Below, one piece after another: positions 21,063 to 31,117 of a stretch of 49,223 nucleotides of DNA. The notes below the pieces were generated by a model. The model had not been told where the DNA came from. It saw nothing but the letters and a program-made list of their open reading frames with translations, and made no database searches. The DNA lies in contig RBZT01000544.1 in NCBI GenBank assembly GCA_003693705.1, positions 1 to 49,223 on the forward strand. The letters are read 5' to 3'. Positions within the stretch are counted from its first letter, which is position 1. The number at the start of each line of letters is the position of its first letter. Both the position numbers and the translations under genes were made by a program. Source of the DNA: Polymyxa betae. Its lineage: Eukaryota > Endomyxa > Phytomyxea > Plasmodiophorida > Plasmodiophoridae.

Positions 21063-23046
21063 ATGTCCTCCCGTCAATATCTGACCGGATTTGGTTCCGA
21101 GCTTCAATCTGAAGCCAAGCCAGGCGCCATTCCTGTCGGCTGCAATAATCCTCAACAGTAATCAACATGATTTCAGTTGTTTTGATTGCTTCACTTTGGA
21201 ACAAACTTAGAATCTCGTTTCTCATATCGAATTAAGCTTTATCCTTTTTTGGACAAAATGCCGCTTGGAAACTAATGTAGGACGATAGATGTCCCTATGG
21301 GCTATATGCAGAACAGTTATCGGGAACGTCATTCACTACACCACGCTGCCTGAACCGCCGCTCCTGGCTCTATCGAATTCTACCCTCTGTTTGCCATGAA
21401 CCAATGCAGCCAATTCAAGATGGCAAATTCTCCCTTTGGAAATCGTATTTTTCGAAAGCTCATGCCGTACCTAATCAGGTCCAAATAATCGTCATTCGAT
21501 TTCATTCTCAGTTATTCTTTTTGAATCATTTTCTCCAATTTATATGTGATTGTCGTATCGATCATCAAGTTTGACGTTGTTCGCATTCAGCTGCGTTGGA
21601 AACCTGCCAAATTGTGTGATTCATCGAGGCGGGTGACATTCGCAGAGGGTATTATGACAGTTGCTGGGGCTGGTGGACCTGATATGAAATCCGGTCTTGC
21701 TATTCATGTCTATACTGCTAATAGCAGTATGAAAAACGAAGCTATCTGCAACTCTGGTACAAAAATTTGCACTTTTAACGCAAACTCTAATCTCAATTAG
21801 ATGGTGATATGCTAATTGTTCCCGAATATGGAGATATCATCGTCCAGACCGAATTTGGAGTTCTGGACGTTGCCGTTGGCGAGATTGTAATCGTCCCTCG
21901 CGGTATCAGATTCGCAGTTACATTTTCAGGTCGTACTGCAATCAAATCCTGATCGCTCTGTTGATTTTCTCCATATGCAGGTGATAATATTCGTGGTTAC
22001 ATATCGGAAGTGTACACAGGACATTTCCAACTTCCTGAGCTGGGTCCACTGGGCAGTAATGGCCTCGCAAATGCTCGAGATTTCCTGCACCCGGTCGCCA
22101 GCTACGATGAGCCCAGAAACGTGCAATTCGTTATTTTTCAGGTTTGTTATTTACCACATTGTTACCGCTGTAGAGCAATGTTTTCTGGCTACAGAAATAT
22201 CTGGGAGAGTTCTTCGCTGTTAAGCAAGACCATTCATGCTTCGATGTTGTCGCCTGGCATGGTAATATCGCCGAATGGCTGTATCGGTAACCTGAATATT
22301 ATCACAGGCACCTATGTTCCATTCAAATACGACCTCAACCGATATTGTGCTGTGAACTCGGTTACGTATGACCATCCAGATCCGGTACGACGCCCAATAA
22401 GTCCTGTAACCCATCCAATGCTTACGCTTGATCGTAGTCGATTTTCACAGTGTTGACGGTTCCGACAACGGAGACTGGTGTCGCTGCATTAGATTTCGTG
22501 ATATTCCCACCTCGATGGCAGGTTGGTTCGCTGTTATCTGAATTTAGGTCGGTGAGATATCGTCGGTTTAGGTCCAGGATGGATTCCGACCTCCATATTT
22601 CCATCGAAACGCTCCTATGTCAGAATATATGGGAAACATTCGAGGTCAATATGAAGCGAAACCTTCCGGGTTAGTTCCAGGCTAATTCAAAGTGTCTTTC
22701 TGCTAGATGGGAGAGAACTGGGATTGTAATGCAGTTGGTAAATGCTATTTAGGTTTCCTCCTGGAGCGGCTTCGCTGCATTCCTGTGCTATACCTCATGG
22801 ACCTTCGCATGAGGCATTCGAGCAGTTCTCAAAAATGGAATTGAAACCCGTCAGGCTTGAAGGTTGTCTTACGTATAATAGAGCTCAGTCTGTGTTCTAA
22901 GCAATATTATAGGAATGCTGGCATTTATGTTTGAGACTAGTTATATGCTACGTTTAACAGATTATGCTTTAAATCCTGATACTCAAGATCTCAACTATAC
23001 CGAATGTTGGCGTAATTTCCAACCCGAATTCCGCAAACACATCTAG
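21063..23046 (+). CDS. hgd: Homogentisate 1,2-dioxygenase
   Basis: Eleven exons: 21063-21157, 21289-21478, 21591-21756, 21801-21929, 21981-22141, 22195-22261, 22308-22400, 22451-22521, 22572-22669, 22753-22862 and 22913-23046. They total 1314 bases, 437 residues (human enzyme 445). It opens the ring of homogentisate in tyrosine/phenylalanine breakdown, using Fe(II). Conserved stretches: [107 protein letters not shown], and [17 protein letters not shown], which holds the iron-binding His residues. Intron 7 (22401-22450) has a non-consensus GTCCTG donor, but the better-looking GTACGA at 22385 would break the frame. Confidence 0.95.
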
Positions 23047-23237
23047 TTGTCCCATTTCTTTATCGTATTGTTTGATTGAACGAAAATACACCAAAAATAT
23101 TGATAACCTTTTTCTGTTCCCGGATTGATCGATGTATGTCGTTTGAAGTATTAGATTGTGAATAAGTCGCTTTCCGATTTTATCATCACAAAACGAGATA
23201 AGGGATTGATTGCAATCTATGAATTAGCTATTTACCA

Positions 23238-26200
23238 TTACTCTGTCGTTCTAATAGATTTCCGCTGTAATCTTGTATGAGGTGTTTGTATGCTATTCTT
23301 TGATAATACAGCACTGGACGTCCTGGTCGTTCCTGAACCACGATTGGAATCGGTTCCAGATCCGGATTCAAGGACCGGTGACATATCCGTCGTACTGGAA
23401 TTCGAGCCGTTTTTCTGAACCGTTGGGAATGTATGTGCTCGAAGACTGTGTGTAGCTAGTATTGCTGCTGAAGAAACCTGTGAATGAAGATAGGCTAGAG
23501 CCGTATCCTTGCCCTCATTCTTGAGAATGGTATAATACTGCCTACTTCGTAGAATAATATTATGATAGACATCAGCAGCGCCCGGAAATAGGCGTGCTAC
23601 TTCTTTCCAGAATGGACGAAGGACAAAGTCAATGAAAGATACTTGTAATTGAGCTCGATGTTGATCATTATCTAGATCTGTCATAAAGTTTGCAACCGGA
23701 ATTCCTAGAGATGTTTCTAATGCAGCTTGTTGACAGAATTCGGCCGTAATTCGTGATTCCCATTCAACAGCAATTGGTGTATCATATCCTTGAGCTGATA
23801 GATCAGCAGCATGTACAATTGTCTCCAGAAGAAAATTTTGATCAGCGAATGCTGCTGGGGATAGTAAGGCGTTACGATCATCCATAGCTTCTAGACGTTT
23901 GTTGAACACGATATGTTTACACATATCAGTTCCCAATATTGCATCAATCATAGATTCACGTAACGAACGTCGTACAGATGGTTCTAAATGATGAAATGGA
24001 TCCGTCGAGGGATTTCGTAAGATCTAATATAACGTAGGTAATCGATTACATTTGGAGTTCAAATCACAAAATTATCGAATGACCAACATATATATAAACT
24101 TTAAACAATGGATTTCTGAGGATATCAACAAACCTTCATAAGACAGGCAGCGTGATAATTTTCCAAAACGGATTTGCCATTGAATCTTTGGGCCAGCTCA
24201 GAATCTGAATTGATCTCAAACTGGTTATTGTGTCCAGGATGACTGATATCATGACCCAGAGCAGCGATCAATACAGCGAACGATCTCTCAACACCAAGCG
24301 TTGTACGAACATCATCATGACGCCTGAACCAATAAGAGCAAAACCCTAGACCTAAAACCCAGTACATACGTTATAAACAAATATGACATATGCATGACGC
24401 TAACAGCGTGTCTCCAATTATGAAATGGTTGATCAAAGTATTGTTGACGTATTTCACCAACCAAAGCAGATACAATCTCCCGATTAAATCTGGTGAAAAT
24501 ATCCAAATATGCCATCATTGTTAAACACAATTGATGAAGTTGTTCTGAACTGGATGCAAATACATTGAAATGCAATGTATCAATCTGTCCTTCTAAAGCA
24601 TTAGTTAACGATATCCGTTTAGCTAATGACATAGTCTCTGGAGGATGATAATCAGCAGGTGTTGGTTCTACTTTAGACGGTGGCACTGATTCTGCTGATA
24701 ACGAATTTGGTGGTTCTGAGGTAGCTCTCATGACACCAATATCTGCAGAGCAACTTCTTTCCTGAGGTTTATCATCTTCATCAGCAGACATACTATTCTC
24801 AGATATCGACCTATAATGGATCATGGTCTCGTTAGCATCTCAATGCATTGGCGGAATGGTTCCGTACCGGCCCAGGTACGATTCAACAAGTGAGAAGGCA
24901 CCAATATTGGAGCGTGTAGCACGTCGTGTATTGAGCTCTTTGAAATGGAACAAAAGGAAATCATTCATTTCGAGACAGCATTGTTCCAGAAGATCAGTAT
25001 CACGATCTGCAAATCCATGATGAATATCAATATTGATTAAAGAATCTGATGGCTCCATCTTATCATTGACATGATTAATTGCCACAACTAGACCCACGAT
25101 CTATGGTATGTTAGAGCCCTAAAACCTCAGAGCCATAGATAAAGTCTCACATGAGAAGATCGGTCGAAGACAGGCTGACAGATGATTTGTCTCATTGATT
25201 CATCTGTGAATGGATCTACTTTAGGTCTGTATATTCGATGTTCTTGAACGTTATTAGCAACGATAGCCTTCTTAGCAGTCATAGAAGCACCAAGTATACC
25301 AATATCCATCGGATAATCAGCACATTCATGATCGTCAACACTAGGGTTAGTTGATACTAATCCAAGGCGATTATCATGATAATCAACAACCACTGCTAAG
25401 ATACGTTCAGCTTGAATTAAATCCTGCATAATTAGATCAGTTATTCAATAATGTACCGGACACTATATAAAACCTGGGTTGTTGTTAGAAATGATTCGAA
25501 CATCTTCTTTGATAAAGCTTGTCGTGGTCGAATCTGCTGCCATTGACGTCGTAATGCTAGAAGACCTTTAGCTACTTGTGCATCAGATGCAATCTGTTGC
25601 TGACGACGTATTTGTACACAATGTAATGCTGCAGCTCGTGATAATGTCTCTAATGAATGTCTCACAATATCATCACAAACTATCATAGTTGATTCAGTTT
25701 CAACATAAACCACTCGGGTTGTTCTTCGAATTTGTCTTTGATCGATTTCAACAGTGACAGCAATTTTATCGCCATTATCAGCGAGTGTGCATCGATTGTT
25801 AGAAGACGAGTTGGTTTTAGTGACGATTCGACAATGTGTTGATGAGCATAATGATTGTACAGCAGATTGCATAGATAGATAGACAGTATTGATGTCAGTA
25901 GCAGCTTCTATAGTAATCAGTGTTGTTATAATGGTATCTTGACATTGAATAAGATGAGATGAGGGTATTCGATGTCCATCACTTTTGTCTTGGGTGAATA
26001 GAGCACCTAGACTATTAAACATTGACGTATTATGAATGTGTGAGGAGGCGCCACAATGGTACACTTTAAGATCCATTCAATATCTTCATTATTACACATC
26101 TGAAAAATTATTGATGCACAACTCGGATCTGAGGAGCAGTCCGGATCACGTGTTGTGACCTATAATAAACAAGATCGGCTTTCAAGTGTGACAGGTATTC

Positions 26201-26610
26201 AGCGGCCTCGTCGAGATCTTCATTCTCCACATGATCGGTCTCGGCATGATCACCGTGTAAGAAGGTCTTCAACTCGGCAGTCTTCTTCCAAAGTTCATTC
26301 ACGAACTCGAAAGTCGTCTCTATACAACAAATTTAGAAACCAGATTCAACAGACTAGAAAATAGCTACAAACCGGCAGATCTCCATTGCCCTATAACGTC
26401 AATATTGATTGGCTTGTCTGCATTATGTTCACGGGCAAGTACCGAGCTCGGGGCCACCTTAGAAGGCGTAAGAAGTTCCGTCTGATCGGAACGTAGTGAT
26501 CCTCGTTCGAGATTAAGACGATCAAGTGCTTCTGTACATGTATTACGGTCGCCTTGAAACAATAGATGGTCATTCGTCATTGGTTCATTTTGAAAATTAT
26601 CTGAAATCAT
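23238..26610 (-). CDS. 3',5'-cyclic nucleotide phosphodiesterase with GAF domains
   Basis: Nine exons: 26373-26610, 26150-26319, 26065-26099, 25474-26011, 25151-25423, 24868-25100, 24370-24810, 24134-24323 and 23238-24023. They total 2904 bases, 967 residues, phases closing. The C-terminal HD-type PDE domain is complete: HNWRHA, GHDISHPGHNN, DSELAQRFNGKSVLENYHAA, IVHAADLSAQGYD, FMTDLDNDQ. Upstream is a clear GAF fold (IGILGASMTAKKAIVANNVQ, YRPKVDPFTDESMRQIIC, GLVVAINHVND) and before it a second, more diverged GAF-like region (SLCSSTHCRIVTKT). The order matches the PDE2/5/6/10/11 group of animals. It should hydrolyse cAMP or cGMP; GAF domains may bind cyclic nucleotide. The tail is Ser/Thr-rich. 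Donors GTGATC and GTGTAC are atypical but forced by frame. Confidence 0.92.
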
Positions 26611-26638
26611 AGTGAATTTCCCTTTTATCCCAAAAAAA

Positions 26639-27756
26639 TCACGTTATACCGAATGTTCTATCAAGAGGGATAGCAAGAACAGAGCCAAGAGTAGCATTAG
26701 ATGTTGTTAAACGAGCGAACAGGTCTCGTGCGTTCCATCCATCTTTTAACCGATACGCTGATGTATTGACATGTAGACCCAGACCATACACACCTAATGC
26801 CTATTACTTTCACTCAGTATATATACTTGTTACAAGCATGTTCGTAGTATACTGTATCATTGGCTAATGTTGATTGCATCGGAATGAAGATAGAAGACAT
26901 CGGCGATAACGTCGAGAACGCAATGAATCGATTTAGGTCGTGACTTAAACGTCGGTCGTGTGCTCCAAGGGATCGCCCAGCAACCTCCATATGCGGACAT
27001 GCACCGAATGTCACGAACTGGACCGTGCTGGCACGGCAGTAATCATCTTGTAACATGACCAGAGCACCAGCAGCAAGACCACCAAATCCCTTCACGAAGT
27101 TAGTAAAAGAAACGACAAGAACGTCTTACATGGTTTAGATCAACAACAGAATGGACAACATCAATATGGTCACATTTCTCAATCTGATACCGGATTGGCT
27201 CGAAAGCGTCGTCGCGCAGGGATTCGTTGCTGAGTATATAGTCGTTGGCGTCGGCGACAACAGTAAAGAACCGGGCATCATCAGTCGATATTCGAAAGCG
27301 ATTGTGTTCGTGTAAGCCGCAGGATTCAGAGATTATGCCACCCCATGGCTCATATAAATCGCGATACAACTATGCCGAAGATTAAGGCATGACCCGATGA
27401 AAGAACGTTCTGAACCTGATCTGCTTCATATTTTGTTCCAGAAGTGAATACGCTGTGAGGTAGGTAATTAGGAAGGAGTTTAGAGGACATACGTGCACCA
27501 ACCCGGGGTTGAAGTTGCCCTCCAAATCGTATGCGACAACCCTGGGCTCGACCTGACATTCTGGATCGGAATCCAGAGGACGCAGAAAACAACTGTGATC
27601 GATCTGTTCGTCACCGCTTATGGATCGATAATACTGTGAATATAATTAACGAACACATTGGCCAGGGATTGAACGATGACTTACTTCCATGTTAATCATC
27701 TCGGCTGCGATACCATTAGAAAACGCTCCAAACTGCAACTGCAGGGTCTCCTTCAT
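26639..27756 (-). CDS. Misato/DML1 tubulin-like protein, short form
   Basis: Six exons: 27685-27756, 27503-27633, 27416-27452, 27130-27369, 26853-27089 and 26639-26800. They total 879 bases, 292 residues, phases closing. Misato/Dml1 is a tubulin/FtsZ-related protein needed for mitochondrial distribution and morphology. Diagnostic parts: MKETLQLQFGAFSNGIAAEM at the start, PRVVAYDLEGNFNPG, IRYQIEKCDHIDVVHSVVDL, GFGGLAAGALVMLQDDY, VNTSAYRLKDGWNARDLF. Family members are usually about 470-570 residues, so this copy is short, mainly in the section between the second and fourth exons and at the C-terminus. No stops or frameshifts are needed, so it looks intact rather than decayed, unless exons were missed. 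It starts 28 bases upstream of the PDE gene in the same direction. Confidence 0.8.
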
Positions 27757-28028
27757 GCTGAAAACGAAACCTAACTAAAGCTATAAAAAGCCACTTTCTT
27801 TGAGGAATGGATTCCACAAAGGCCCCGCAATTCATCTCTTTGTGCTGACGGAACATTCAATTACCACGATGTTATCTGGCATGAGCAGCAATCAATAATT
27901 GCTATCTAATTTGTTTAATCAGGCAACTAATAGTGTTGTCGATATTATCGCGACAGCGTAAATAACAGGAAAGAAGAAAATTAGGACGTGCAAAACGTTG
28001 ATGATGCCGAACATAATCTAAGACATAA

Positions 28029-29053
28029 CTATGTGTATTTGGCAGCATAACCAGATCCATAAACGGCAATCAATGCGAGCTGAATGGCTCCAAATACAAT
28101 GGCAATAACGCTCGGTATGGCCATGTAAATATCATTCTCAAGATAGCCCCATACCAGCCAGCAGCAGGCACCGACAGTTGATGTCAATGCTGGAAGCAAA
28201 GGGATCGATCTGAAAATACAACAAAATTCAGACAGAGTTGAATAACTTCAGAATGCAATAACCTGGCCGACTGCGTTCGAAAAACCTCTCTGGTCTTGGA
28301 CAATGGCGCCATCAACGTAATCAAATTCATGACATTGCAGCATACTCCAGCATATTCAGCTTGCTTTGATTTCGGTCTGAAGTTATTATTGCTAAATGCA
28401 GTAGCTTGCCCAAAGACGGAATTCTTACATGAATTGTGTGAATGCGGACACCCACACGAACAAAACTACTATTAGAGTCGTAAACATGCGATTACGGTGA
28501 GGCCGATCCTAAGATCAAATTACCAAAGCCCTTTCACCAAAGCCTCACATTTTGTTGTTTGGAAAGTTGTCAAGGTAAAACTTACGAACTTTATAGGACG
28601 AAACAGAGAGATGAGTGATGAGATAACCGGAAAACATAACCATAGCAAATGCAGAAATCCAAAAGGCCACCATATCATCACTTGGCCCTAATTCAAGAGT
28701 CTGTTGAGACCGAGACCGTATTAGTTAACAATCAAATCGTACTGAACAGATAATAAGTGCACCACATAGATTGTGATAAGGTTGAGGTCCAAAGTGTAAT
28801 CCTACATCGATGACTATCATCATCATGAACCTAATGTCAATTGTCCTAACCATGCTATCTCGCCTGTGTCACGGCCCTGTACAATCAGTAAAACCCGGGT
28901 TGACACAGGATAACTTCGGCGATGTATTACCCGCTGAAACATTTGAATCAGAATGGGTGCTGGCGAAAGGGTTGTCAACAACGACGCCATGATACAAGCG
29001 AGTTTGAGGGCGGGCGGTGCCACCGATGTTGCTACAAGATGCTCACGATCCAT
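28029..29053 (-). CDS. SWEET-family sugar transporter
   Basis: Seven exons: 28931-29053, 28851-28876, 28743-28801, 28590-28687, 28429-28508, 28263-28376 and 28029-28209. They total 681 bases, 226 residues, the usual SWEET size. SWEETs are bidirectional sugar uniporters made of two three-helix MtN3 repeats joined by a linker helix. Repeat 1: LKLACIMASLLTTLSPAPIL, FQRGRDTGEIAW, LWTSTLSQSMWCTYYLF. Linker and repeat 2: FTTLIVVLFVWVSAF, YAGVCCNVMNLITLMAPLS, VFRTQSARSIPLLPALTSTV, CWLVWGYLENDIYMAIPSVI, VFGAIQLALIAVYGSGY. The order of motifs, including the TGEI/SxxxP signatures in each repeat, fits well. The gene is split into exons as short as 26 bases. Confidence 0.88.
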
Positions 29054-29206
29054 TTTGACAAAATGGCCGACTTTGAGGTCACTTTTGAAATTCAAGTGGA
29101 GAGCGGCCTCTACATGGAACCCTTCATGGTTAGGTAACATTATCAATCACTTGGTAGAATCTGGAGCAATCTCTCTGTAGATCTCTGCTGACATTTATAA
29201 GATGGC

Positions 29207-29547
29207 TCAAGTGAAAGTGGATCGGGTTATCGGCCTCATGAAGCGATAATCTGTCACCTGGGTCAACTGATGAGGTTCTTCTGTGCAATCACAGACTACT
29301 TGGATATCCAAGACATGAAATACAGCGGACGAATCTTCTATGTATTGATCATTCCCAATTCTCCCAATGAAATCAGCTATCACAAATTCAGGTCCACCAA
29401 CATTTGTAGATTTTGAAGCCGGCTATATGCTTGCAAAAGCTTCCAGGTTTTTACCTGAAAAACCTGTTCGAACCGCATGTCGCCGGGCTGCATCTGCGAG
29501 TAGCTAAGGTTATTTTCATCCTTTATTCGGTCAGTGCTGCTGGGGAT
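29207..29547 (-). CDS. Uncharacterised protein, 3' exons
   Basis: Two exons are legible: 29464-29547 (IPSSTDRIKDENNLSYSQMQ, PGDMRFEQ) and 29207-29422, with a 41-base GT-AG intron (29423-29463), phase 0 on both sides. The second exon reads GGPEFVIADFIGRIGNDQYI, EDSSAVFHVLDIQVVCDCTE, then VTDYRFMRPITRSTFT to a TGA. The 71-codon open exon and clean junction argue for a real gene. A possible first exon beginning MHEIEHDW lies near 29690, but the connection is unresolved. No family was recognised; it looks like a small globular alpha/beta protein without membrane segments. Confidence 0.5.
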
Positions 29548-29850
29548 CTTTCAGCCCGCCCCTAAAAAGTAAACTCAGAGTTCTGATATATCCTGATCTC
29601 TCATCTCTGCCTCTGAATCTGATAGTCTATAGCCCGTTGGGCACCACAGAACGTTTTACAGATACCCAATCGTGCTCAATCTCGTGCATTTTAAGTCACG
29701 CTTATAAACCCGTCAGTTCTCGATCTATGGCTGGCGGCCAAGTTAGGGCAGGAAGAAATCGGTCTCGAAAACATCCGGGTCGATAAGCTGCTACATCAAT
29801 ATTGCAGCGCGGCAGATTTTTAGAGAAATTGAAAATTCCCCAAGATAAAG

Positions 29851-30887
29851 CTACATAAACCATTGCTTGATTCGCCGAAATGAAAACGATAACTCGGTGC
29901 CGGGGCGCACCATATCGTTGAAATCAGCAATATCTTCGTTGATGAGCAATGGAAATCTTGATCCAGTAACATCAGATAATAGTTGCAGAAGTTGCAGGCT
30001 TCTGCGCGTGTAATTGAAATCGAACAAAGCCCCGACAAAGAATCGCTCGAATAGATCACCCATTTCCCTGTCTTTGCTCGCAGGAACTCTTTCGATAAAT
30101 GACCCACCTGCATCAGCGTCAATCAAATACAGATCAATGCATTCTGTATACCTAAGGTGAACATGATATCAGGAGTTGATGCGTTTTCATCCTTCACAGC
30201 CTTTCTCGTTTGGTAGTGAGCCTCTTCGTGCCCACAGAGAACTGCAAATGCCATTGGATGGTGCAAATAATATCTCTTCTTTGTCCAAAGAGCATGACAG
30301 TTAATTACAATGCTGTCAGCAGCACTCCATGCCATTATCTCGTTATTCGCCAGAGAGACGAACCAGATCGATGGACGATTTGCTAAACGATCTGTCGATA
30401 TATGCAGCAGTTCACATAAAGCACTTCGAAATTTGCTCGAGTCCAGAATATCGAGGGCATCAGTGAATACGCTATGTTTCGGTAGTTTATTCTCCCTGGC
30501 GTAGCGAAAATCTTCGACCCGATTCTTGATTACCAGCAAGAGACTGACGAATATCTCCCAGTCAGTCGCTTTAGATGCATGTAGCAGAAGCGAAAGGCCC
30601 ACTATAGACAGGTGATCGCATTCTAAAGCGATTTCACGTAACATTCTTAATTCTCTAAAAGTGATTAGATCGAGGTCTTGACAGAGATATGATTGAGCAG
30701 ATATGGCGAGGTTGGTCGTGATCGCATTCAACAGAATGTCACAATAGAGGCGATGATTACTTGAACTCATCGGTATCTTCATTTTCGAAATTGGGGTGGG
30801 CATGCGCTGATACGTCTGGAAATCGATGCTGACGTCTGGTCGTATTCGACGAATCATGTCTTGAAAGCAGCCTGCAGGAGCCGCCAT
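29851..30887 (-). CDS. Uncharacterised protein with HEEAH motif (putative metalloprotein)
   Basis: Two exons, 30152-30887 and 29851-30107 (intron 30108-30151, 44 bases), give 330 residues. The N-terminal 200 residues are largely helical with no signal peptide. Near residue 225 is HPMAFAVLCGHEEAHYQTRK, which contains HExxH, the zinc motif of gluzincin/metzincin peptidases. About 30 residues further is SKDREMGDLFERFFVGALFD, where the Glu residues could be a third ligand. That HExxH...E(M)GDxFE spacing recalls little-studied fungal proteins, but I cannot name the family. No catalytic role is shown by sequence alone; it may be a metallopeptidase or an inactive relative. Neighbours give no functional clue. 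Confidence 0.7.
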
Positions 30888-31117
30888 TGATACTGTTATG
30901 ACTTGTTGAAATTACTACTGACAAGTATAGTCTGTATAGACTCCTAAAACGGAGTTCATATAAATCACAATCAGGGGGAGTTTATACTTCCAGAATTGGG
31001 AAATGAAATTGGGGTTTTTTCAAACGCCTACCAATAGCACAGGTCATAATGTGTGTTAACCAGTCCTGATCCTGGCCTGTAATTGAAATCTTCAAATGTT
31101 TATTATTACCAGATTCG

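Noticed and set aside
21031-21225. Minus-strand open frame of 64 codons before HGD
   Set aside because: It lies antisense to HGD exon 1 (21063-21157, [20 protein letters not shown]) and intron 1, which are well supported by family match.
24823-25020. Plus-strand open frame within the PDE gene
   Set aside because: Antisense to PDE exon 6 and intron 6, which have phase-consistent structure and GAF-domain content.
29455-29475. tRNA T-loop-like cctgttcgaaccgc
   Set aside because: No cloverleaf can be drawn; it falls in a coding exon of the unknown minus-strand gene.
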